DNA of 64,000 nucleotides from Parastagonospora avenae f. sp. tritici 18332-5 (lineage: Eukaryota > Ascomycota > Dothideomycetes > Pleosporales > Phaeosphaeriaceae). The notes beneath the pieces are model-generated. The model did no database searches. It was given only the letters and a program-made list of their open reading frames with translations, and had not been told where the DNA came from. The DNA lies in the NCBI GenBank assembly GCA_022559985.1, contig JAFJTR010000002.1, forward strand, positions 1 to 64,000. Reading direction: 5' to 3'. The position numbers were made by a program, and so were the translations under genes. Of the stretch, positions 11,413 through 21,046 are shown piece by piece (positions within the stretch are counted from its first letter, which is position 1; each line of letters begins with the position of its first letter).

Positions 11413-12515
11413 TCGAATTAGTAATTTAAGGAATGGAACTTCTCAGTGGGTGTCCAGCACTGCGTGATGTAATTATTCGTGCGCGTTCTGGGTGACGTTA
11501 AGTCCATATCAGACAGCAGCTGTTATTTCCACATACGAGCCTGAATACGCCAAATAAGCTATTAAAACGTTGCGAAGTGCTAAATAGCCTTAAAGTCGAA
11601 CAGCTTGAACTGAATTGCCCTTAGATAGATTATGCCTAGGTGATCGGGTCCGTGGGGAATAGCGCGAAAGAATTATTCCAGGATGCGGTGATAGCAGTAC
11701 AACCAGGTAAACATCTCGTTGAATTCTCTGCGATTAATCGGAGCATTCGAAACAGCTCTTAGGCTAATCTATGTTATTCGAGAATTCACTCCTAACATGC
11801 ATGGTGCAGGAGCGACCAAAAAGAGGGCATTCCGCCTCCATGCTAGTCATATGAGTGATTCATGTACGATTTCCCGATTCCTCACTCGCATTTTGTCTCA
11901 TTCACGTCATTTCTCCCCTACATACAAGGCTGCTTTCCTTCCGCCTCAGCCAGTTGCGAGTTATTGCTTTCTCGCATCTGTAGTCTGAACGGATTTAGTT
12001 TACTTTGCATCCCACAAAGAGAAGAGATTGCTGCACGAGTCTTCGTTTCGAGACCCCGCCGCTGGAGTAAGCATAAAACTTAGCTTTCAAGCCTCTATTA
12101 CCTCTTTGTCATGAGCGGCCTAATGCGGACGCGCCGTGTATTCTAGCCACTACACTAACCAGCACTATCTTCTATAGTAGGCCCCTGGATGTTTTAGCGC
12201 GCAAGATTCGATGCTCACCAATTTCCACCTTCGGCAGCCCCGCAAACATGTAGTAGTCGCTTGGCACTAAAAGCAGTCAAGATGCACACGGCTGGAAGGT
12301 TCGAGGCATGCAAGACACGGCACATAAATCACTAGCATCAAGCTATCCTGACATGGTAGTTCTAGCCCAAGATGCGAAAATCCGGGGTCGCGAGGGCGCA
12401 CATATGAAGGGCAATGCTCGAGAACGTTTGCGTGATGTGACTCTACTAACAGCGCCTGTACTCTCTCTCTTCAATAGCTGAGATATTCTCAGTGTCAAAC
12501 GTTACGTCTGACAGT
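11413..12515. other. Gene-free accessory stretch
   Basis: No supported gene. A tRNA-like fragment near 12110-12175 was considered and rejected. The last 50 bases should be the leader of the next gene. Confidence 0.45.
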
Positions 12516-14380
12516 ATGTTGTTTAACTCCATTGCAATTGCAGCCTTGGTTGGCGCCATGGGCGTCGAGGCAGCATCAAAGCCAGTGTCGCGAGACGCGC
12601 GCTGCGGCCAGAAGTTTGGAAAAGCGACATGTGAAGGAAGCAAATGGGGCAACTGCTGCTCTCAATACGGTTATGTCTTTGCCCTTTCCATCATGGACTG
12701 TTCATGCAGATCTAATGACGCGTAGATACTGTGGAAGTACCAGAGATTACTGCGATGTCTCGAAGAACTGCCAGAGCGAGTTTGGTTCTTGCAACGGAAA
12801 AGGTGTTCCCAATCCTCCTGGGCGGACTACGCTGTCCACGAGTGTGAGGAGTCCTTCGTCGGCTCCGGGTTCGCTGGGTACTTGCTCTGCTGTCACTATT
12901 ACAAAGTCTGCTGCTGCCATCACCGTCACGCAGAGCGCAGCCGTCGTTACCGTTACCAAGGGCGAGATCACTACTGTTACAAAGCCAACGACTATCACTA
13001 TTCCGGGCGCAGGAGAGCTCACTACTGTCACGAAGTCGACTACGATTACAATTCCAGGGGCGGGCGAGATCACTACCGTTACAAAGCCTATCACTGTTAC
13101 GCTCGCGCCTGGAGAAGGCGAGATTATCACTGTTACAAAGCCTACAACCATCACTGTGCCAGGAGCTGGCGAGATCACCACGGTCACGCAGCCAATTACC
13201 ATTACCATACCCGGCGCTGGTGAAGTGGTCACTGTGACGCAGCCTACTACTGTCACTTCACCTGGCGAAGAGAAGAGCACGACGATCACACAGCTTACCA
13301 CCCTCACGATCCCCGGAGCGGGCGAAATCATTACCATCACGCAGCCTACTACTGTCACCTTGCCTGGAGAAGAGAAGAGCACCACGATCACGATTTCTAC
13401 TACAGTTACTCTCCCTGGTGAAGACAAGAGTACAACCATCATAATTCCCACCACCATAACGCTTCCTGGGGAGGACAAGACCGCCACCATCACAATTCCT
13501 ACCACCGTCACTCTACCCGGCGAGACTATTTTCACTACTCTCACGCTTCCAGGGGAGACCGTTTCTAAGACCCTTACACTCCCTGGAGAGCCTGTTTCCA
13601 CTACTCTCACGCTTCCTGGTGAGATCATTTCAGCTACCTCTACTCTCACGCTTCCAGCTGAGACTGTTTCGGCTACTACTACCCTCACACTTCCTGGCGA
13701 GGTCATTTCTGCCACTACTACCTTCACGCTTCCTGCCGAGACTATCTCTGCCACTACCACCATTATTATCCCTGGCGCAGATAAGAGCATCACAATAACG
13801 ACCACGCTCCCCGGCCAGGACAGAACCATCACGGTCACAAGTAGCACATGCGCTCCTCCCACACCCTCCATCACTCAAGCTGTCTCTAACCCCAGCTTCG
13901 AGACGTCAGATGGCTGGACTTTCACTACCGGTGGTACAGCCATGAGCTACGTCACTGGGAATCAAAACTCTGGCAGCCGCGCAGTGTAAGTCTCAAATCA
14001 ACCTTGCTCCATCTCTTCAGCATCTCGCTTACCCCCAGCTTAGGCAAATCTCCAGCAGCAGCCCAAATCCTATCGAATGGGTCATTCAGCAAAACCTAAA
14101 CCTTTTCCCCGGCGCCGTGTACCGCCTGAGTATATTCGCCAAAGCTAACGTTGCAAATACTTGTACAGTACGCGCGATGGTGGGAGGTACGGCGATTGCG
14201 TTTCCAGCTCCAACGTTGAGCACAACGTATGGGCAAAAGACGGCATTGTATTATCACGTGCAAGAAGTGGCAACGTCGAGACTGATCGTAATTGGAACTT
14301 GCATGGCGGCTGGGTCGAAGACGGTTTACTTTGATGATGTTACAATGACGATTGAGGGATTTTATCCGCCGGCTTCATGA
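12516..14380 (+). CDS. Chitin-binding (hevein-type) Thr-repeat cell-surface protein
   Basis: Probable secreted wall protein of 583 residues. A signal peptide (about 1-19, hydrophobic IAIAALVGAMGVEA) precedes a hevein-type chitin-binding domain with the Cys pattern of RCGQKFGKATCEG, NCCSQYG, YCGSTRDYC and CQSEFGSC. About 280 residues of Thr-rich repeats follow, then a C-terminal beta-sandwich-like domain (NPSFETSDGW; YFDDVTM at the end) resembling carbohydrate-binding modules. Exons are 12516-12670, 12726-13985 and 14044-14380. The second intron is a clean GT-AG. The first must be removed to complete the chitin domain, but its donor reads TTATGT where GTATGT is expected, so splicing may fail or the base may be an error. 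No GPI signal is evident. Binding of chitin is inferred from the Cys pattern. Confidence 0.7.
12960..13840 (+). repeat. Thr-rich in-gene tandem repeat
   Basis: Degenerate codon-level repeats encode units such as ITTVTKPTTITIPGAGE (about 17-18 residues), passing into shorter TTLTLPGE-type units of about 12-14 residues toward the 3' end. The gradual change of unit suggests expansion from more than one ancestral unit. Such Thr-rich stalks are usually O-mannosylated and hold a binding domain away from the wall. Confidence 0.85.
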
Positions 14381-14440
14381 GAGGTTGGGGGGTTGGGGGC
14401 GAAAAACGGAGAACAACATGTTGAGGTGGAGACGTTGAGG

Positions 14441-14509
14441 TGGAGACTGGAGGATCGTATGACTGCGAGGGAGCTGCTTGGGCATCCTTGGCTGAGAGCA
14501 ATCTTTTGA
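14441..14509 (+). pseudogene. Relic of SRPK kinase C-terminus
   Basis: A short frame ending at TGA 14507-14509 reads WRLEDRMTARELLGHPWL and six more codons. It is nearly identical to the C-terminal motif of the kinase pseudogene at about 11335-11385. Nothing upstream resembles the rest of a kinase, so this is a scrap left by duplication or deletion. Confidence 0.75.
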
Positions 14510-15847
14510 TTTAGTGCTTCATAGTCTTGGGAAATAGGTCTCTCAGGTATATGGTAGTTGAGGCGCAGGAGAGAGGTATTCTATACTACCTACGAATTCG
14601 AGCAATTCGTGGACGTTGTGAACGTACACGCGCCAGCTAGCAACTACTGGATTTAATAGAGCTCATGTTAGTAGCACTTCCTTTGCAGCGCGATAGTTGC
14701 AGTAAGTGGGTGTACAATATTGTACGGTGGGGTTGATCAAGTTACGAGTGTATATTGTTGCAGATTGATAATGTTCTATCTATCGTACGAACGCGTTCAT
14801 ATACAATTCTGCTGCGCACAGGCCTGCAGGCCTGTGCATCAGCAGCTCACGTGATAATGAGGATTGCTATGTACGGACAGCTCCTGTAATTAAAATAATT
14901 TGCTGTACTCTAATTTCTGAGAGGTAGATCTTTCATCACGAACGACATATTGAGAGAGGAAAGTTGGATTCGACGTTTCAAGGATGGCAGGCGCACATCT
15001 ACAGAAGTCCGACGATAGTGTTCACCAAGTGCAGTGATCCAGCTCCAGCTTGTAATAAGTAGACTTCTTTGAGTTCTCAGAAAAAAAGCTACTAGAGGTC
15101 AAAGACATTATATTCGTTGCTTCATCCACGGTACTGTTTGATCGATAGCATGTGCACACCTTGTTAAGAGTACCATACGTCAAGGAAAGACTGCCGTCTG
15201 ATTGTGTCACAGTTTGAGTGTCTCTTGCCTCATGGGCAACCCGCGCCTGACCTTTGGTGAAAGGCGACTCCCTATTCCTCACTAGCGCTGTTTACAGCCA
15301 CCCATGTATACCTACTGTTCGTAGCTACACACAATACAACCTCACTTCAATCTTCAATTACTTGCGCACTGCTTGCACTCACTGCGACAGGTTGAAGTGT
15401 CTACTACCATATTTCGGTTCATAGAAAATGAGCGCACTATGGCTCAGCGCTAGATCGCTACACTTGACAATTGCAGTAATGTCAACAAGTGTGAGGAGAT
15501 TGAGGAAGAAGTTGGTTGATTGATAGAAACTATCGTAGAGAGCGAATATATATCCTCCTGTTACATAAGCAGTAATGAAACGCACTACTCCTGAGTAGGC
15601 GTACCCTCGTAGATGCTGACAAGTAATAATTTCCTGATTTTTGCATACGATGTATATCTCAGTCCTTCGTGCTGCAAGTACATCCAGACCAACCAGCCCT
15701 GATAAAAAGGATCAAGTCTCGTTGCTGTTACGCATTGGGTTTTCCCTTCCAAGCACCCGGCAAATCATCGGGCGACATGCCTGGGCGGATGCCATTATAC
15801 TGAATCTATTCAGAAGCTATAAGCAAACATTCATGTCCTTGTGGTGT
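14510..15847. other. Gene-free accessory stretch
   Basis: No supported coding sequence; several short chance frames only. It contains the perfect palindrome at 14816-14837. Confidence 0.45.
14816..14837. repeat. Perfect 22-bp palindrome
   Basis: The sequence GCACAGGCCTG is followed directly by its exact reverse complement, with no loop. It could be a dimeric factor site or a mobile-element remnant; no flanking duplication was seen. Confidence 0.8.
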
Positions 15848-16995
15848 TTACTCGCTGCTTACCCCGCCATGCAATTGGATGCCGTTCTCTTTGGCGGCGA
15901 ACATGTTGCCCCCAATCACACCGAAGTTGTGATCAATACGGTCGAAATGAACATCCCCCAAGCTGACATGAGGAGGATTCTGAAAGATGTTAAAGCGCAC
16001 GCTTCTGAGAAGCACGAATATGTGTGACTTACTTCTTCCTTGACCGTGTTACCCTTCTCCGCGAGATTCTTGATCCACTGAGACAAGATGCCCGATATCG
16101 CTTTGTATGTGGCGTCTGAATCGTCGGTATATTTGACCATGCTGGAATGGGTTGCATTGATTGAAAGGACCTTGGCTCCCACCCACAAGGTAGCAGACTG
16201 TTTGTCCACAACCTTTTCTCTCTTCGGGCCCATTTTCGTCAGTCGCTCCTCGAAACAGCACACCACATCAAGCGGGCGCCGCGAATGGTCCCTGTCTCGC
16301 GTCTGTATGTACTTGGCCATGTTTTCGTTGATTGTCGCTAGACGCGAGCTGCGCTTCTCGAGATCCTTGACCGTCTCTTTCTCCGTCTTGCTAATAAGTG
16401 ACCAGATTCTCAGACCCAATGAGCCCCATTTGGCGATTGATGAGCCCTCAAAGGGTGTGCCCATGAAGATCGCGCCGACGGTGTTGGCGTTCAATTTGCC
16501 TGCTGCGTCATCGACGCCGTGCGGTTTTGAGAGCGCGTTGGCGACGACGAGACCTCCTAGGCTGTGGGCGACATAGATGATTGGTCTATAATCAGGCGTC
16601 TCGGTCTTGAGGCGCAAGTTGGCTAGTTGCGTGTGTAGAGTGGTTGAGAAAGTATCGATGGTTGTTTCAAGTGCGACTTCCTTCTTTGAGCCTGTCAAGG
16701 GGTAGAAGTCGACAAAGGCGGAGTTGTAACCAAAGGAAAGGATTCGAGCGGTTGGACATGCTTTAGGCAGCAGATCCCTTGGCCAAGTTGTTTTCTCAGG
16801 TTCCTCGTCGGTCGCCGCAGAAGTCCATGTCTCGATGCGATCGCCGTTCAGACCATGGACAAAGACGATGCTATAAAGAAGTCAAGTCAGTACCACCGGG
16901 CTCAAGTTGACGTGGAGTTGGGCCACCTACTCTACAGTTACAGTACCCGCATCGGGATTGAACAAGACGTCACTGAGGTCCAGGATGGGTGACAT
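15848..16995 (-). CDS. Alpha/beta-hydrolase serine esterase (DUF676/PGAP1-like)
   Basis: Three exons (16995-16931, 16870-16033, 15979-15848) with 60- and 53-nt GT-AG introns give 344 residues. The N-terminal strand IVFVHGLNGDRIETW carries the HG oxyanion motif, and YVAHSLGGLVV holds the nucleophile elbow with Ser125. Both are typical of the fungal esterase modules often found at the front of ankyrin, TPR or NB-ARC proteins. Here the protein stops soon after the hydrolase, so it is a stand-alone version or a shortened relative. The acid and His residues were not assigned with confidence; CCFEERLTK and NATHSSMVKY are candidate regions, the latter containing a plausible catalytic His. The last exon is supported only by a good donor, acceptor and open frame. 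The substrate is unknown. Confidence 0.75.
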
Positions 16996-18130
16996 GTCTG
17001 CAGCCCGGTGGAAGTTTATGCAAAAGCAAGGGAAATAAGGGTAGAAAACTATTGATTGAAAGTAATGATGCAATGTAGCTGGTCTCGAAAGTAATGATAC
17101 TACCGGAGAGATGTTGGCTGATGTGGACAAAAGAGCAGTTATGAACAGTTTTCAACATAATCCAGACATATCTAGAAACGTTTATGGAGACCACATTTGG
17201 ACGCAGCTACACACAGTGCCAAGTCAAACCGTCAGCTGAACGGAGCTGAAAGTGACCACTTGCATGCATGCAGAGACTACAGGGATGCAGGACCGGCATA
17301 GGCAACACGATACCGAATGATCTTGTCCAACAACAGGAAATGCGGGCTGAGAGTAGCCATGCACTACGGTATGCGCATGATGACAGGTGCTTCTATCGTA
17401 CCTGCGGGCACGTCCTCCCCGCTGGTCGGCGATGACTCCTGGTCGGCGATGACTCAGCTGGCGCTTGAGCATCATGAGCTTCACGCACTTCACGAAAAGA
17501 ATGTAATAGCAATAAAATTTCTCCTAGGATCACGGAAGAGGTCCAAGGTGGAACAAAGACCGTAGACTAGTGATTGGAAACTCGCTTTAGTTGAGTCGAA
17601 GACTCTGTGTGCCCAGGTATGGTAGGTGGCAGAAACTGCATATGATAGCATACTACAAGCAGCTGCAGTCATCAGCGAGATGGTTCCAGTTTGATGGATC
17701 GCATGTCAAGACATGTGAGCGGCGTGGCCGATTGGCCTCGGTGTTCTTAGCGCACAAAATTATGGTAACATCGTATGTGCCTGTTGCATGTCGCATGGAC
17801 GATCTTGCCCTTTTAAGCTTCTTACTCAAAGTGCGGGTGGCACTTCTTATCAATGCACGGGTGAGTGGACATCACTTTACCTGCCCAGGTGCTCAAGGGA
17901 ACATGTCGCCGTTTCTGTCTTATTCGGCTTCAAATTAGTTACTGCACTGACTCTGCCTCTCAGCTACTGGTTTACCCTTTGATCGGCCTCTGTTAATAAT
18001 GACTATACCATCGTAAATTTCGCAACTGTGACAATTGCGTGGGTAGTTGCGTATGGCTGGAAATAGGATCTTACTTCCCCTGTCTTGATGAAAGGTTTGC
18101 GATGTGCCATCGTACAGCAGTCTCGCGGCA
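16996..18130. other. Gene-free stretch
   Basis: No supported gene between the esterase and the next plus-strand gene. A 15-bp direct repeat (GGTCGGCGATGACTC, twice near 17422-17456) is the only structure noted. Confidence 0.4.
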
Positions 18131-19934
18131 ATGGATTCTGGTTCAGCGCATGCCGAACGGAGCGATAAGTCTTTTGGAAAAACAGCTGGAAATGTTCACT
18201 ACGAACCGCTCAGCAATCATGGTGTGGCTACTGGGCATGTCATCGGAGACGGGAACACCATCATAGGTATGTGACCATGCCGCTTTGTAATTTTTCAGGC
18301 TGACGCATTAAAAGGAAAACTAAGTCTGACCGTCAACAAAGCCAAGTCTGTTGTCGAAATCATGGAGATGCATGCAGCGAGACTTAAAAATGTGGACGGC
18401 CTCATGAAGAATCTCGCGGATCGCATCCGCGTTACTGGCTCAATCTTATCAGAAGTAAAGGCTCTGGTTTGGCAAACGATGGAAAAAAATGTCAGGCTCT
18501 CTATTGAGCGCAACCCAGTAAAGGGTCTGTTTGAAGACGTGCTTCGCTGTGAAACAATATTCACATCAACACAAACAATGTTGGAAATGATAAAGAAAGA
18601 TTTCGACATATCGATAATGACAAATGGAAAACGAGAGAAGATCGAGCTTACCCCAGGCAAACTGGAAGAGCTGCGAGGTACATTCAACGAGATAGGGCTG
18701 AAGATTCAAGACAGCAAGCTGAACCTTCACTTGCGGCTGTCATTGTTCCAACAGGGCATGAAAGGGACGGAGTAAGCACCTCCTGCAGGATCTCATGAGT
18801 GTTTGGCTGACTCCTCTTAGCCCGACTCCAGAATTCAACGATATGATAGCTGACTTATGGAGAGATCTTAGAACCTTGAAAGCTCAAACAAGAAAAGGTC
18901 AAGGACAGATGACGAGAGGAGTGATTGGCAAGTCACCAGACCACGCTCAGGAAACAGACAGATCTGGAAATCCATACGAGACATGGAAGTTTAATCCAGA
19001 GGGCAAAAAAGACGACGGTACTAATGACAGTATGGATCCTCACTATATCCAGTATCCAACACCAGCTCGGGAGTTTCCACTGCGGATGATCTCAGACTAT
19101 CAGCCTCGCTATGCTGGATGGCGAATCAAGAAGGGTCCAGACAACAAAATGCCCCTTTCCAAGCAAACGACCTATTCTTGGAAAAGCCCGACTGTCACTC
19201 AGTTGCTACTTTCAAACGAAGAGCTCTATCTAGAAGCCAGAAGCGAACGTTTGTTTCTGCAGGATGTCCTTGACGACTTATCATCCGAAGACAAACGTTC
19301 TGCTATCGCGGAGGTCATGAGATGGCAAAACCTGTCGCTGAAGAATTGGGAACCTGACTTGGAGTGGCGTATGGCAGGCATCCGAGTCCGCACCAGGACC
19401 GTGAGTCGACACAAGCGCGAGACGGAGCATATCACTGTCATATTGAAGACTGAGTTGATGGTTCCGCCACCTCCCGGATGGCCTCTTCCACATCGTGTGA
19501 CTCTAGGAGGTGCAAATCCGGGTATGATAAGACCATCGTGGCAGGTACCTGAGCTCATGCCGGTGCCTCTGATACCAAACAATCAAGCACAGCAGCAGTC
19601 TCAGCCAGTAAGATATAGTAGTCTTCCCAATCATGGTCCCCAGCCAAGCCGAAGATTACCACCAAAGCAAGGCCACCCGTATGATACTGCACACGCACCG
19701 CTTCCGAGGCCTCCAGGATTCACAAGTAGCCTTGGTAGTGTCAGCGAGCAGGTGATGATGCCTCAGGCCGAAGGCGATGATAAATGTAGAGCGGCGCGGC
19801 CAGAGAGGCAGAGCGGCAGAGAAAACGAAGAATTAGGATCTCAAGAGCAGGAAATGATGGCGGTAGACGAGGACCGGGCTATTGATGACATGTTGTCGGA
19901 ATGGCAAGACGCTATGTCACCTGCAAATGCGTAG
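18131..19934 (+). CDS. Unknown protein with Gly/Asn-rich N-terminal motif
   Basis: I do not recognise a family. Three exons (18131-18266, 18315-18771, 18821-19934) are joined by 48- and 49-nt introns in one frame (568 residues). The first acceptor (AAAAG) lies just after a good CTGAC branch site. Residues about 18-46 include NVHYEPLSNHG and GHVIGDGNTIIG, a Gly/Asn/Val-rich stretch resembling the beta-arch repeats of fungal amyloid signalling motifs (resemblance only). Residues 47-200 are predicted helical (VNKAKSVVEIMEMHAARLK onward) and possibly coiled. A central Trp/Arg-rich region follows, then a Pro/Gln-rich, probably disordered tail with an acidic end (AVDEDRAIDDMLSEW). It sits beside a HET gene and a HET relic, consistent with an immunity or incompatibility neighbourhood, but no function can be assigned. 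Confidence 0.6.
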
Positions 19935-20079
19935 AAGGACTTTTACGAGTTTATAACGTGGACACATAAGTTACAGTTGATGAGACTTTCTTCGTTGGTA
20001 TGAATTTCGAAGAAAATTTTCACGGGCTTCCCTTGAGAACTTCAACGGAACCATTGGGCCCGGGTAGGCCTCAATATAT

Positions 20080-20265
20080 CTAAATCCACTGCATTTGTTC
20101 GATTCCGAGGTCGTATGGTCGGTTGAGCCATCGGCCCTTTCTTGATCCAGAATTCCAATAATCGAGCTCCATCGCAGCCCATAGGTAACACGTGCCTATG
20201 ACCCTGAATACGTTTGTTCGTACTTGTCGGAGTATGAGCAGCGCGGGTATGCTATCTATCGCAAA
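20080..20265 (-). pseudogene. Relic of HET protein C-terminus
   Basis: The reverse strand encodes about 61 residues with RVIGTCYLWAAMELDYWN and NRPYDLGIEQ, closely matching the tail of the HET gene at 21047-21220 (GRCYLWVALELDYWN, GRPYDLGSEQ). Upstream the similarity is lost through frame changes and no HET domain is found. It is a tandem duplicate reduced to its end. Confidence 0.75.
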
Positions 20266-21046
20266 TATGACGACAATGGGTCTTGATAATCGCCTGGTTG
20301 GAGGAGAATAGTTCCGATGGTCAGTCTCAGATGGTTTTATACATGACTCAGCTGGGCAGAAGCATGGCATAGCTCTGGATCTGACGATGTTGCTGTAGTT
20401 CGAGACTGTGAAGCGACTTGCCACAGGTAGAATGTTTCACCGCAAGCCATGCAGCATCGCATTTTTTCGAATTGCCGCACATCTTTATGACGGCATGACT
20501 CCGATTCCATGGTCTTTGTATTTGATGTTTTCTGTAAGTTTGGGAGGTGAAATAGGTCGTGTAGAAAGCTGGGCTGATGATGCGGGGCCAGACCAAAGAA
20601 ACATGAGCTGCAGGCTCAGCCTCTTTCCGGTGAGAAGACCTGCCACAAGAGGCGCGCGTGATTTCTTTCCTCTTTCCATGATAAGGAGAGCTGAAAAGCA
20701 AGCCTGTATGTATTTATAAGATTGCACAAGAATATTTAAGAAATCTAGTAGCTGCGTATGTGTTCAGTGTCCTTCATAACTTTATCATAGCACGGGTAAG
20801 TGCCGATGGTATGCTGCTGACGACTATCCGCTCATGTCGTTTAGGTGCAGAGCGGACAGAAGTACTACCACTGTCTAGTGTTGGCTCTGGTAACAAGCGC
20901 CGTGATACTGCAAATGCTCTTTACTTAGCAACCATCGCATGCACCGTGCAATGGTCACAGCCCGCTTGTTTCTTTTTTTGGCAAATTGATGATATCCCTT
21001 GGGTAATTCCAAATTTTTGCGAAAGCTGCTTGTACAATAGCAATCT
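20266..21046. other. No gene seen
   Basis: Sequence between the HET relic and the interrupted HET gene; probably eroded remains of the duplicate, but no frame is supported. Confidence 0.4.

Noticed and set aside
12110..12175. tRNA-like sequence with an A-box-like GTGTAGTGGCTAG (minus strand) and a GGCCTAATGCGG stretch (plus strand)
   Set aside because: No matching B-box (GGTTCGAATCC type) at the right distance and no acceptor stem pairing on either strand; at best a decayed tRNA.
12747..13874. Long reverse-strand frame of 375 codons rich in Val/Ser
   Set aside because: It is the antisense shadow of the Thr-repeat region; it has no independent start context, domain or splice support.
20348..20727. 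Overlapping reverse frames between the HET relic and the HET gene
   Set aside because: No HET or other motifs; frames overlap each other and show no splice links.
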